Below are positions 26,396 through 35,854 of a DNA stretch of 64,000 nt, piece by piece. The notes beneath the pieces were generated by a model that did no database searches, was not told the origin of the DNA, and was given only the letters and a program-made list of their open reading frames with translations. Position 1 is the stretch's first letter. Every line of letters begins with the position of its first letter. The position numbers were made by a program, and so were the translations under genes. The stretch is from DATKQY01 sp035532475 (lineage in GTDB: Bacteria > Actinomycetota > Acidimicrobiia > Acidimicrobiales > Bog-793). The stretch is from positions 30,603 to 94,602 of the forward strand of contig DATKQY010000042.1 in NCBI GenBank assembly GCA_035532475.1, in the 5' to 3' direction.

Positions 26396-27352
26396 TCAGC
26401 CGGCTGCGGACCCGATCGCCCGCAGACGCGCCAGCTCGGGCGCAGCGAACGCCGGCGCGAGGCCGACGCCGCGGGCCGTCTCCTGCAGCTGGGCCGGCGT
26501 CGTCGCCCCCACGAGCGCGCTCGCGACGGCGGGGTTGGCGAGGACGAAGGCCACGGCGAGGGCTGCCGCCGAGGTCCCGAGCTCCGCCGCGATCGCCACC
26601 AGCTCCACCGCCGCGTTCCTCGCCCACGCGACCTGCGGATCGTCGAGGGTTCCGGCGGCGCGTCCGGCCCCGAGGTCCGTCTCGTACTTCGCGCTGAGCA
26701 CGCCGCCAGCGAGCACGAACGAGGCGACGACGCCGCAGCCGGAGTCCCGCAGCGCAACGAGCATCTCGGGATCCTCGACCGGCGAGCGCTGTACGACGCT
26801 GTACGGCAGCTGCGCCGCGACGGGCGGCGGGAGGCCGCGCTCGCCGGCCACCAGCGACGCCTCCGCCAGCTGGCTCGCCGACCAGTTGGCGACGCCCCAC
26901 GCCCGCGCCGCTCCCGACACGACCAGGCCGGCCGCCTCCTCGACCGCCCCCGAGACGCCGAGGGCCTCGGGTGGAGGCAGCGCGTAGATCAGATCGACGT
27001 GGTCGAGCTGCATGCGCCCGAGCGAGCTGGCGAGCTCGTGGGCGGCGCTCTGCTCCGGCCAGAACTCCCACCACAGCTTGTTGGCGACGACCGTGTCGTC
27101 GCGCGGCCAGCCCGCCGCGCGGAAGAGCTCGCCGAAGAGCACCTCCGAGTAGCCGGTCGGGATGGGCGCGGTCCCCGTCTCGTCGTCGTAGCGGGCATCG
27201 TCCAAGAAGTTCACGCCGAGCTCCCGGGCGGAACCCATGACCGCCAGGCCCTGCTCCGGGCTCATCCGCTCGAACGTGCGCCACGACCCGAGGGACAGCG
27301 GCGAGACCGCGAGCCCCGACGCGCCGAGCGCTCGCTGCTGTGAAGCGTCCAT
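26396..27352 (-). CDS. Aldo/keto reductase, catalytic His missing
   Basis: 318-residue aldo/keto reductase-fold protein. SLGSWRTFERMSPEQG, NFLDDARYDD, DTVVANKLWWEF and ASALVGATTPAQLQE map onto the barrel. Asp, Tyr and Lys of the tetrad are present, but the usual His strand reads DHVDLIYALPPPE, with Leu at the His position. K+-channel beta-like AKRs also lack this His (Asn there), so activity may be altered rather than lost. The ATG at 27352 starts the conserved part. It is upstream of the NTF2-like gene on the same strand. Confidence 0.8.
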   Translation of the reverse strand: MDASQQRALGASGLAVSPLSLGSWRTFERMSPEQGLAVMGSARELGVNFLDDARYDDETGTAPIPTGYSEVLFGELFRAAGWPRDDTVVANKLWWEFWPEQSAAHELASSLGRMQLDHVDLIYALPPPEALGVSGAVEEAAGLVVSGAARAWGVANWSASQLAEASLVAGERGLPPPVAAQLPYSVVQRSPVEDPEMLVALRDSGCGVVASFVLAGGVLSAKYETDLGAGRAAGTLDDPQVAWARNAAVELVAIAAELGTSAAALAVAFVLANPAVASALVGATTPAQLQETARGVGLAPAFAAPELARLRAIGSAAG

Positions 27353-27637
27353 CGGGGCACGATATCCGGCGTCGCGCGGCGGGGGGTTCCGAACGTCGCG
27401 CGTTCGGTGACGCTGGACCAGCTCCCGGAGTCGTCGCGGATGATCACCCCGATCCCGTACGGACGCTCCGGGCGCTGGGGGAGGATCCGGGCTCGACCGA
27501 TCCTCGTCCCGATCGAGGCCGACGACGCGAGAGACGCAGGCGCGGGCCTCTATCGTTGCGACGACCCGCCGGTCCCGGGCGAGCGGGTCAGCTGGTGCCC
27601 TGTCGGCGCGAGCGCTGAGAGGAGTCGGGGACATCGG

Positions 27638-28297
27638 ATGACGCGGACGCGAAGCGACGCCAAGCGAGGGGCTGCACACGCGCGCAGCCAGCTGCTCATC
27701 GCCGCCGTCCCCGGCCTCGCCGCGGGCATCCTCGTCTCCCTCCCGCTGCCGTGGCAGGGCGCGGCCCTCGTCGGCTGGGACGTGGCGGCAGCAATCTTCC
27801 TCGTCCGGATCTGGACCTCGCTCTGGGGGCTCGACGCCAGGAACGTCGCACGCGTCGCGACGAGGGAGGACCCGAGCCGGAGCGTCACCGACGTGCTGCT
27901 CATCCTCGCAAGCCTGACCTGCATCGTCGGCGTCGGGTTCACGCTGATCCACGCCGCCAGGTCCAAGGGCGTCGAGGTCGCCGCGTTCCTCGGCCTCGCC
28001 GTGGTGAGCCTGGTCGCCTCGTGGCTGATCGTCCACACGGTGTTCACCCTGCGTTACGCCCGCCTGTACTACGCGGGCACGGCGGGCGGGATCTCCTTCA
28101 ACGAGGAGGACCAGCCGGTGTACTCGGACTTCGCCTACGTCGCGTTCACCATCGGGATGACGTTCCAGGTTTCTGACACGAACATCGAAGACAAGCTGAT
28201 CCGGCGCACGGCACTACGCCACGCGCTCATCTCCTACCTGTTCGGCGCCGTGCTTGTGGCGATGACGGTGAACGTCGGCGCGAGCCTGCTCAAGTAG
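27638..28297 (+). CDS. DUF1345 membrane protein
   Basis: 219-residue integral membrane protein with about five hydrophobic segments. The conserved family core is visible: VGWDVAAAIFLVRIW near residue 45, and YSDFAYVAFTIGMTFQVSDT with RRTALRHALISYLFG at the end, which match DUF1345. Function unknown. ATG at 27638 after GAGGAG. Confidence 0.85.
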   Translation: MTRTRSDAKRGAAHARSQLLIAAVPGLAAGILVSLPLPWQGAALVGWDVAAAIFLVRIWTSLWGLDARNVARVATREDPSRSVTDVLLILASLTCIVGVGFTLIHAARSKGVEVAAFLGLAVVSLVASWLIVHTVFTLRYARLYYAGTAGGISFNEEDQPVYSDFAYVAFTIGMTFQVSDTNIEDKLIRRTALRHALISYLFGAVLVAMTVNVGASLLK

Positions 28298-28338
28298 ACG
28301 CCCCGCAGGCCCGGGGCTTCGCCGCTGCGCCCGCGACC

Positions 28339-29016
28339 TCAGTAGGTGGCCCGTCCGCCGCTGATGTCGTAGACGGCGCCGGTCGAGAAGCTGCACCTGT
28401 CCGACGCCAGCCATGCGACGAGCTCGGCCACCTCCTCCGCTCGGCCCAGCCGGCGCATCGGGATCAGGCTCGTGAGGTACTCGAGGACCTCCGGATCGGT
28501 GTCCGCGTTCATCGGCGTATCGATCACCGCCGGCGCGATCACGTTGACGAGGACGCCGCTCGTCGCGAGCTCCCGTCCGAGCGACTTCGTCAACGCGATC
28601 ACCGCCGCCTTGGAGGCCGAGTAGGCGGACAGGCGGGGATTGCCGTCCTTCCCGGCCATGCTCGCGAAGTTCACGATCCGTCCCCAGCCCCGCTCCTGCA
28701 TGCCTGGGGCGAAGGCCCGGCAGAGGTGGAAGGTGCCCGTGAGGTTCACGGCCAGCGTGCTCGCCCACTCGTCGTCCTCGATCTCCCACAGCACCTTGTT
28801 CGGACCGATGATCCCCGCGCTGTTGACCAGGATGTCGACCGCTCCGATGCGCGCTGCCGCTCGGGCGACCGCCCCGGCGTCGGAGACGTCGACGACCATG
28901 TCGGCGTCGGCGGAGACGTCCACCGTGACGACCGTGACCCCGTCCTCGGCCAGTCGTCGCGCGCTCGCGCGTCCAAGCCCGCTCGCGCCTCCGGTGACCA
29001 CTGCGGTTCGACCCAC
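28339..29016 (-). CDS. Short-chain dehydrogenase/reductase
   Basis: 225-residue classical SDR. NAD(P) loop TGGASGLGRASA at the N-terminus, NSAG, and the active site SAYSASK with catalytic Ser in NFASMAG. The C-terminal DISGGRATY is typical. Probably oxidises or reduces a hydroxy/keto metabolite. It is convergent with the DUF1345 gene and divergent from the zinc alcohol dehydrogenase. Confidence 0.92.
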   Translation of the reverse strand: MGRTAVVTGGASGLGRASARRLAEDGVTVVTVDVSADADMVVDVSDAGAVARAAARIGAVDILVNSAGIIGPNKVLWEIEDDEWASTLAVNLTGTFHLCRAFAPGMQERGWGRIVNFASMAGKDGNPRLSAYSASKAAVIALTKSLGRELATSGVLVNVIAPAVIDTPMNADTDPEVLEYLTSLIPMRRLGRAEEVAELVAWLASDRCSFSTGAVYDISGGRATY

Positions 29017-29319
29017 GCCCGACCCCTTCCTCGCCCTGCCCCCAACCTGATGAGCCCCGGGCGCCGCCTGCGCCTCCTCTGACCCCGCGGTGACGACCCC
29101 ACGCTAGGTGCCGGGCGTGCGGGGCCCCGCCATACCTCCACGGCTTCCGAGGACCGTGGTCTAGCCTCCCCCAGGTGGGCTCGCTCACCCGTCACACCGA
29201 TGGTGCCGCAACGAGCTGGCTGCCTGGCGGACGTTCGAGCCGGCCGCCGGCCCCTCCATCGGTTCGGCGGCGCGCGACGTGCGCCGTCGCCGCTTCCCGG
29301 TGAGCCGGGCAGGCGCGCC

Positions 29320-30354
29320 GTGAGGGCGTTCGTCCTCAGCGCGCCGCGTCGAGGCGAGGTGCACGACGTCGAGGCTCCCGCCGCCCGGCCCGGTCACGTC
29401 GTCGTCGACATCGAACGGGTCGGCCTGTGCGGGACCGACGTGGAGTTCTTCACCGGCGAGATGGCCTACCTGCACCAGGGTCACGCCAAGTACCCGATGC
29501 GCCTCGGTCACGAGTGGTGCGGGACCGTGTCTGCGGTCGGCGACGGCGTCGATCCGGCGTGGATCGGAAGTCGCACGACGGGCGACACCATGGTGGGCTG
29601 CGGCACGTGCCAGCGTTGCCTGACCGGTCGCCGGCACGTGTGCGCCGACCGTCTCGAGATCGGCATCCGCGGGGGCTTCGCCGGTGCGCTCGCCGAGAAG
29701 ATGTCCGTCCCGCTGCGTGCGCTTCGTCGGCTTCCCGACTCGGTGGATGCTGTCGCGGGTGCGCTGGTGGAGCCGGGCGGCAACGCCCTGCGCGCGCTGC
29801 AGGGAGCCGATCTCGAGCGGGGAGACCGCCTGCTCGTGCTCGGACCGGGGACGATCGGCCTGCTCGTCGCGCTCTTCGCGCTCGCGCACGGCGCCGAGGT
29901 GCACATCATGGGCCGTTCCGCCACCTCCCTCGACTTCGCCCGCTCGCTCGGCGTGCACGGCGCGTGGACCATCGAGTCCTTGCCGGACCTGCCCTTCGAC
30001 GCCGTCGTCGACGCCTCGGACTCAGACGCGCTGCCGGCGCTCGCGCTCGATCTCGTGGAGCCGGGAAAACGGGTCGTCTACGTCGGGCTCGCGCCGCGAC
30101 CGAGCACCGTCGACACCCGGACGCTGGCCCTCAAAGACGTCACCGCTGTCGGGATCCTGAGCGGGTCGCCGGGCCTCGCCTCGACGATCGAGCACTACGC
30201 GAGCGGCGCCGTGGACCCGCGTCCGCTGGTGGCCGCCACGGTCGGCCTGGACGAGGTCGCCGACGTGCTCTCGGGATGGCGACCGCCAGGGGCCGGGCCG
30301 GGGCCGAAGATCCACGTCGACCCCTGCACGGCCGTCACGCGGCGCGCCGAGTGA
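29320..30354 (+). CDS. Zinc-dependent alcohol dehydrogenase (MDR family)
   Basis: 344-residue medium-chain dehydrogenase. The catalytic zinc site is formed by GLCGTD and GHEWCG, the structural zinc by the four-Cys lobe VGCGTCQRCLTGRRHVC, and the coenzyme loop by LGPGTIGLLVALF. It resembles the sorbitol/threonine dehydrogenase branch. The GTG at 29320 begins the conserved fold. The genes around it look like pieces of catabolic pathways, but the substrate is open. Confidence 0.88.
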   Translation: MRAFVLSAPRRGEVHDVEAPAARPGHVVVDIERVGLCGTDVEFFTGEMAYLHQGHAKYPMRLGHEWCGTVSAVGDGVDPAWIGSRTTGDTMVGCGTCQRCLTGRRHVCADRLEIGIRGGFAGALAEKMSVPLRALRRLPDSVDAVAGALVEPGGNALRALQGADLERGDRLLVLGPGTIGLLVALFALAHGAEVHIMGRSATSLDFARSLGVHGAWTIESLPDLPFDAVVDASDSDALPALALDLVEPGKRVVYVGLAPRPSTVDTRTLALKDVTAVGILSGSPGLASTIEHYASGAVDPRPLVAATVGLDEVADVLSGWRPPGAGPGPKIHVDPCTAVTRRAE

Positions 30355-30521
30355 GCTCGCTCGCCTGGCGGATCCCGGGCCGGGTCGGCGGTCGCGGACG
30401 GCACCGACGCCCCGGCCGGCGACGCCTCGCGCCGCGCCAGGCTCGGTCGACGATCGGCACGGGCGGGCGCGTCTAGCGTTGGCGTGCGGCGACGCTCGCG
30501 CGTACGGCATTCGGAGGGCTG

Positions 30522-30857
30522 ATGGACGAAGTGCATGCTCGATCGCTGCTCAAGGACGAGCGGGCGCGCGTGGAGCGCCTGCTCGGAGAGACAGCCGGCG
30601 CGGGCCGGGACAATCGCAGCTCCGCCAATGAGCACGGCGACATGAGCGACCCCGCACAAGGGCTCGTCGCCGAGCAGGGTGACGACGCCATCGCCGCCGG
30701 CCTGCGTGATCGGCTGGCCGCGATCGAGCGCGCCGAGCGTCGACTCGAGGCGGGGACGTACGGCCACTCGGTCCGCAGTGGCAAGCCAATCCCCGATGCT
30801 CGCCTCGAAGCCGATCCCGCGGCAGAACTCACCGTCGAGGAGTCGCAGCGAACCTGA
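30522..30857 (+). CDS. TraR/DksA-family protein without zinc-finger cysteines
   Basis: 111 residues. An N-terminal helical hairpin (LLKDERARVERLL to RLAAIERAERRLEAG) is followed by GTYGHSVRSGKPIPDARLEA, which aligns with the DksA/TraR zinc finger GTYGxCxxCGxPIPxxRLEA, but with both Cys replaced by Ser. The second Cys pair is also gone (AELTVEESQRT). A zinc-less fold is known for some DksA paralogues that act when zinc or redox state changes. It probably binds RNA polymerase through the secondary channel; this is inference. Confidence 0.75.
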   Translation: MDEVHARSLLKDERARVERLLGETAGAGRDNRSSANEHGDMSDPAQGLVAEQGDDAIAAGLRDRLAAIERAERRLEAGTYGHSVRSGKPIPDARLEADPAAELTVEESQRT

Positions 30858-31720
30858 GCGAGACCGCCACCGCCTTGGTCGCGCCGTCGGCGCTCGCCCG
30901 ATCGAGGCCCACCCCCGCCCGAACGCCGCCAGCACGCCGAGCGCCACGCTCGTCCCGAAAAACAAGGGGCCTTCTCGGCGCTGCGCCGATACGAGCCCAA
31001 GCGCCTAGGGCACCGACCACGCCGATCAACATTGCCCCTCGACATTGCCGGACGGCGTCTCGAGCGAACTGACGCCGCCCCGGTCACCGAAGATCCCGGT
31101 CACCGAAGATCCCGGTCACCGAAGACGTAGCGACCCCGGGACGCGGGAAGCGCCCGTCCCACCAGCTGGCGGGAGTCGGGCGCCTTCACTCAATTCGGCC
31201 CGAGGGTGAAGCGCCTTCGAGAGTGGCACTCAGCGAGCCTTCGGGCCCCTTGCCGCTGCGGCCGCTTCACCAAGGAAGCATCCCGTCATCTGGTCCTGAG
31301 GCCGGCCCGGGAACTCCCGGACAATCCCTGTGCACCGCCACTCGGGCTGAGGAAGTCGATCCTGGTCACACGCCCTGGCCGCCTCCTCTCCGATCCCACT
31401 TGCAAGGAGGGATCACCTTGTTCAACAACGGCGATCGACCCGATCTTCCCGCCAGCGCGCACCGGCGACCCGCTCGCACGCGAGCGCAGCCGGTGGCGCG
31501 CGGCCGGTGCCGACGCGACGCGCCTGCGGGTCGAGGCGGGCGTCGAGCCACCATCGGCGAGCGGTGCGCGGCCGGCGAGCCGACATGCTCGGCTCGCTGG
31601 CCGCGCCCTGGGCCCCCCCGACCTTGGGACGAAGGGCGACACCCGCGTCTCACTCCCGTCGCCACGCTACGTGCACGGCGTCGGCGCCTACAGTGCCGAA
31701 CGTCACCTTGCCGGCGGACC
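30858..31720. other. 863-bp region without a convincing gene
   Basis: Long frames here are Arg/Pro/Ser-rich shadows on both strands. Visible structure: a 16-bp tandem repeat (31079-31125), an inverted repeat with arms GGGACG and CGTCCC at 31138-31160, and a relatively AT-rich stretch around 31190-31260. A gene relic is possible but I cannot identify one. Confidence 0.5.
31079..31125. repeat. 16-bp tandem repeat, 2.9 copies
   Basis: Perfect head-to-tail copies of CCCGGTCACCGAAGAT start at 31079 and 31095; the third (31111-31125) is 15 bases long. It lies in the intergenic region downstream of the TraR-like gene, not in a coding frame that looks real. Confidence 0.9.
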
Positions 31721-32386
31721 TCACGTGGCGCTCGGGTAGAACGCGTGGTGGACACGAGCCTCTCCCTCGGGTTCGGTCACCACGAGCACCCGATCGCCCA
31801 ATTGGAACCGGACGCTCCCGCCCGCCGGGATCGGCCGACCACGGCGTACGACGGCAGCGACCAGATCGGGGCCCGCGAGTGAGAGGTCCGCGACGGTCCT
31901 TCCCGTGGCCGCCGAGCCCGCTGTGACGTTCACCTCGACGAGGACGAGCCCGACGGCGGCAAGATCGGCGAGACGCACCGTGCGGGCCGACCCGGTCGCC
32001 TCCTCGATCACGGCGACGAGCGCCGCCGCCGACGAGATCGCCGCGTCGACGCCCCAGCGGTCGTCGAACAGCCACCGGTTGGCGTCCTCGTTGACCCTCG
32101 CCACGACGCGCGGGACCTCCAGGTGGCGTTTGCCGAGCACCGCGATCACGAGGTTCTCCTCGTCGGTCCCCGTGCAGGCGACGAGCACGTCGGCGCGCAG
32201 CGCCCCTGCGGCCTCGAGCGTCTCGGCCACGCAGGCGTTGCCGGCGACGACCTCGATGCCCTGCGCCGCGAGGTCAGACGCCCGCGCGGCGTCCACCTCG
32301 ACGACAACGACGCGGTTGCCGGCCGCTCCGAGCGAGCGCGCGAGCTGCGCTCCTACCGTCCCTCCTCCTGCCACGATGACGTGCAT
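31721..32386 (-). CDS. TrkA-like K+ uptake regulator, second copy
   Basis: 221-residue RCK protein. MHVIVAGGGTVGAQLA is the NAD-binding loop, VVEVDAAR the ribose-binding acid, and a C-terminal RCK-C part (about 140-221) follows. TrkA-type subunits gate TrkH/KtrB channels in response to NAD(H), ATP or c-di-AMP. No channel gene lies in this window. Its ATG overlaps the stop of the first TrkA gene (ATGA), and GGGGGAGG precedes it. Confidence 0.88.
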   Translation of the reverse strand: MHVIVAGGGTVGAQLARSLGAAGNRVVVVEVDAARASDLAAQGIEVVAGNACVAETLEAAGALRADVLVACTGTDEENLVIAVLGKRHLEVPRVVARVNEDANRWLFDDRWGVDAAISSAAALVAVIEEATGSARTVRLADLAAVGLVLVEVNVTAGSAATGRTVADLSLAGPDLVAAVVRRGRPIPAGGSVRFQLGDRVLVVTEPEGEARVHHAFYPSAT

Positions 32387-33042
32387 CAGCTCAACCTCCC
32401 CCCGAGGAAGCTCCGCAGCCGGCCAAGCGACGTCGAGGCGACGACGAAGCTCAACACGTCCCCAGCCTGCAGCAACGCGCCGGTGTCGGGAATCGACGAG
32501 TGGCCGCCGCGCGTCACCTCGACGACCTGGATCTCGCCCGGCACGTTGAACTCGGCGACGTGCCGGCCGGCCAGGTAGTCCGGTACCGGTGAGCGGACGA
32601 GGACCGACTCGCCGTTGCCGAAGGTCCGCTCGGGCTCGAAGCGCGGGTGGCGAACCATCCGGTGCACCCGGTCGACGATCATGCGCACCGAGGTGACCAT
32701 CGGGAGCCCGAGGTCCGAGCAGATCGGGAGGCGTTCGACGTCGTGGAGACGCCCGACCACATGGGGCACGTGGAAGACGTCCCGCGCGACCCGGCTGGCG
32801 ACGATGTTGAGGCTGTCGCTCGAGCTGAGCGCCACGAACGCGTCCGCTCCTTCGAGCCCCGCCGATTCGAGCACCGCTCGTCGCATGCCGTCGCCCCGCA
32901 GGAACGTCCCGCCGAATCCCGCCGGCAGGCGCGCCCGGGACGCCTCGTCCCGGTCGACGACGCACACGCTGTCGCCCTCGGCGTCGAGGCGCGCGGCGAG
33001 CGCCGAGCCTGACCGGCCGCAACCGACGATCACGACGCGCAT
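32386..33042 (-). CDS. TrkA-like K+ uptake regulator, first copy
   Basis: 218-residue RCK protein with NAD loop MRVVIVGCGRSGSALAARL and acidic partner VVDRDEASRAR, then a C-terminal RCK-C domain (about 135-218). The two adjacent TrkA genes match the CeoB/CeoC (TrkA/TrkB) pair of actinobacteria. The ATG at 33042 has AGGAGGAGC before it and lies 13 bp inside the end of the cation-ATPase gene, so the two are translationally coupled. Confidence 0.88.
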   Translation of the reverse strand: MRVVIVGCGRSGSALAARLDAEGDSVCVVDRDEASRARLPAGFGGTFLRGDGMRRAVLESAGLEGADAFVALSSSDSLNIVASRVARDVFHVPHVVGRLHDVERLPICSDLGLPMVTSVRMIVDRVHRMVRHPRFEPERTFGNGESVLVRSPVPDYLAGRHVAEFNVPGEIQVVEVTRGGHSSIPDTGALLQAGDVLSFVVASTSLGRLRSFLGGRLS

Positions 33043-35846
33043 GGCTCCTCCTGTCTCGGCACCTCGAGCGACATGGCGCCGCCCGGCTCCCGTGCGCCCC
33101 GGCGGCGATCTCCCCGCCGATGCCATGCCTTTCGGGCCTCGTCCGCCACCAACAGCAAGAGCCCGAAGCCCGCCAGCACGAGCCAGTCGGAGACCTTAAG
33201 GGGTGCGGTGTGGAACACGCCCTGCAGGGCGGGGGCGTAGCTCACCGCCGCCATGAAGCCGAGCCCGACGAAGCCGGCGGCGATGAGCGGGAGGTTGGAC
33301 AACAGGCCCACCCGCAGCACGCTCTCGCGGTCGGTGCGCACGGCGAAGCTGTTGAAGAACTGACTGACCACGATCCCGGCCTGGGTCATGGTGAGCGCCT
33401 CCCGGTAGGTGGCGTTGGACGAGGTGAACGCGCCGAAGGGCAGGTGCGCCGAGTGGATCCGCCAGAAGAACGCGAACACGACCCCGACGGACTGGATCGT
33501 TCCAAGGAACAGGAAACGACGCACCACGCTCCACGAGAAGAGGTGCTCCGACGGCGGCCGGGGAGGTCGCGACATCGTCCCCGGCTCGGCGCGCTCGGCG
33601 CCGAGCGCGAGGGCCGGCAGCACGTCGGACCCGAGGTCGATGGCGAGGACCTGCAGGGCGCTGAGCGGCACGAGCGGGAAGCCGACGAAGGTCGCGACCA
33701 GGATCGGGCTCAGCTCCGCCAGGTTGTGGCTGAACAGGTAGACGAGGAACCGGCGGATGTTCTGGTACACCGCACGACCGAGCTCGACCGCGGCGGCGAT
33801 CGACGCGAACGAGTCGTCGAGCAGCACCATCACCGCAGCGGCGCGCGCCACGTCCGTGCCGCTACGGCCCATCGCCACGCCGACGCTCGCGCGCTTCAGC
33901 GCGGGCGCGTCGTTCGCGCCATCGCCGGTGACGGCCACGATCTCGCCCTGCCGCTCGAGCATCGCGACGATGCGCAGCTTGTGCTCGGGCCGCGTCCTGG
34001 CGAACAGGACCTGCTCGCCTCCGCGCAGCGTCGAGGCCAGCTGCTCGTCGCCCGTCGAGTCGAGCTCGGCGCCGGTGACGATGCGTGCCGGGCCCGCCCC
34101 GATGATGCCGACCCGGCGGGCGATCGCCTCCGCGGTGAGGCCGTAGTCGCCGGTGACCATGAAGATCCTGATACCGGCCCGGTGACAGGACTCGACGGCG
34201 GCGGTGACCTCGGGGCGGGGTGGATCGGTCAGGCCGACCAGGCCGAGGAAGGTGAGGCCCCCCTCGGCCTCCTCCTGTCGGACCCGTCCGGACGCGACCT
34301 GTCTCCTCGCGACCGCGAGCACCCGAAGCGCCTGCGCGGCCATGGCGTCGTTCGCGTCGTCGATCTGCCGGCGCAGGCGGGGCTCGATCGGGACAGGCCC
34401 CCCGTGCCACCACGCCTCGGTGCAGCGCTCGAGCACGGCCTCGGGAGAGCCCTTGACGTAGGCCTCGTAACGCTCCCCGACCAGGTGCAGCGTCGTCATG
34501 AGCTTCCGGTCCGGATCGAAGGGGAACCCGCCGACGCGCTCCGCGCGCTCGGCTTCGGCCGCGAGATCGATGCCGGCCTTCGCAGCGCCGACGATGATCG
34601 CCCCTTCGGTGGTGTCCCCGAGCACCCGCCAGCCCTCGCCCCCCGTCGGGGCGATCAGCCGGGCGTCGCAGCAGAGCGCCGCGACCCGCAGCACCTCCGC
34701 CGCCGACGGCGCGCCCTGCACCTCACCTCGCGGCTCGTAGCCGACCCCGGAGACGGCGTGCACGTGTCCCGACTCGTAGACCTCCTGCAGCGTCATCTCC
34801 GCCCTGGTCAACGTCCCGGTCTTGTCGGTGCAGATGACCGTCGTCGAGCCGAGGGCCTCGACGGCCGCCAATCGCTTGATGAGCGCATTGCGGCGAGCCA
34901 TGCGCCGGACGCCGATGGCGAGCGAGACGGACAAGGTGGCCGGCAGGCCCTCGGGCACGAGCGCGACCATCACGCCGAGGGCGAACACGAACGACAGCGC
35001 GACCGCGCCGCCCGTCAGCACCCGCGTGGCGAACAGGAGCACCCCGACCGAGATCGCCACGACCGCCACACGACGCGCCATGTCGGTGACCTTCCGCTGG
35101 AGCGGGCTCTGCTCGGGTGGCTGCTCGGCGGTCAGCCGGTAGATGCGGCCGAACTCGGTGCGCAGCCCCGTCGCGAACACCACCGCCTTGCCGGTGCCGT
35201 TCGTGACGGACGTCCCCATGAAGACGCAGTTGCGAGCCTCCGTGAGGTCCGCAACCGTGACCGGCTCGGCGATGCGGCGGACCGGCTGGCTCTCCCCCGT
35301 GATCGCCGCCATCTCGATCGACAGGTCGTAGGTCTCGATCACTCGGCAGTCGGCGGAGACCGCGTCACCTGCTTCGAGCGCGACGAGATCCCCCGGGACG
35401 AGCGACTCGGCGTCGATCTCCGACAGCTGGCCGTCCCGGACGACCCGGGCGGTACGGGGCACCAGGGCCTGGAGCGCCTCGGCCGCGCGCTCCGCCGAGT
35501 GCTCTTGCGCGAAGCCGATCAGGGCGTTCAGGACCACGACGCCGAGGATCCCGAACGCCAGCTCGAGGTTGGCCGCGTCGCGCGGCGACGAGAGGAGATA
35601 GATGACGAACGTCAAGGTGGCAGCGACGATGAGCACGACGACGAACATGTTGGTGAGCTGCGCCCCGAGCTCGGAGAGCACGGAACGCCGCCGAGGCGGA
35701 GGGAGCGCGTTCGCGCCGAATACCGCCAGGCGGTCCGCCGCCTCGTCATGGTCGAGCCCCTGGCGCGAGCTTCCGTAGGCCGCGAGGGCCTGCGCCACGT
35801 CGAGCGACTGGACCGCCGGTTCGCCGTCTCCCCCGCCGCTGCCCAC
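33030..35846 (-). CDS. P2-type cation-transporting ATPase, CtpF/PacL-like
   Basis: 938-residue P-type ATPase. Domains in order: cation-ATPase N (about 10-75), TM1-2, actuator with ITGESQPV, TM3-4 with PEGLP, phosphorylation site CTDKTGTLT, nucleotide domain with YVKGSPE, hinge VTGDGANDAPAL, and six C-terminal TM segments. TM5 (SHNLAELSPIL) and TM6 (AIDLGSDVLPALALG) look like those of P2 pumps that move Ca2+ or Na+/K+. The mycobacterial homologue CtpF is in the DosR regulon. GTG start at 35846. It lies between a universal stress protein and two TrkA genes on one transcript. Confidence 0.92.
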   Translation of the reverse strand: MGSGGGDGEPAVQSLDVAQALAAYGSSRQGLDHDEAADRLAVFGANALPPPRRRSVLSELGAQLTNMFVVVLIVAATLTFVIYLLSSPRDAANLELAFGILGVVVLNALIGFAQEHSAERAAEALQALVPRTARVVRDGQLSEIDAESLVPGDLVALEAGDAVSADCRVIETYDLSIEMAAITGESQPVRRIAEPVTVADLTEARNCVFMGTSVTNGTGKAVVFATGLRTEFGRIYRLTAEQPPEQSPLQRKVTDMARRVAVVAISVGVLLFATRVLTGGAVALSFVFALGVMVALVPEGLPATLSVSLAIGVRRMARRNALIKRLAAVEALGSTTVICTDKTGTLTRAEMTLQEVYESGHVHAVSGVGYEPRGEVQGAPSAAEVLRVAALCCDARLIAPTGGEGWRVLGDTTEGAIIVGAAKAGIDLAAEAERAERVGGFPFDPDRKLMTTLHLVGERYEAYVKGSPEAVLERCTEAWWHGGPVPIEPRLRRQIDDANDAMAAQALRVLAVARRQVASGRVRQEEAEGGLTFLGLVGLTDPPRPEVTAAVESCHRAGIRIFMVTGDYGLTAEAIARRVGIIGAGPARIVTGAELDSTGDEQLASTLRGGEQVLFARTRPEHKLRIVAMLERQGEIVAVTGDGANDAPALKRASVGVAMGRSGTDVARAAAVMVLLDDSFASIAAAVELGRAVYQNIRRFLVYLFSHNLAELSPILVATFVGFPLVPLSALQVLAIDLGSDVLPALALGAERAEPGTMSRPPRPPSEHLFSWSVVRRFLFLGTIQSVGVVFAFFWRIHSAHLPFGAFTSSNATYREALTMTQAGIVVSQFFNSFAVRTDRESVLRVGLLSNLPLIAAGFVGLGFMAAVSYAPALQGVFHTAPLKVSDWLVLAGFGLLLLVADEARKAWHRRGDRRRGAREPGGAMSLEVPRQEEPCAS

Positions 35847-35854
35847 GTCGCCGG

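Noticed and set aside
31079..31125. Possible CRISPR array
   Set aside because: The 16-bp units are directly adjacent with no spacers and there are no cas genes.
31404..31417. AAGGAGGGATCACC, resembling a ribosome site or the 16S rRNA 3' end
   Set aside because: The following frame gives only Arg/Pro-rich shadow sequence and no rRNA sequence surrounds it.
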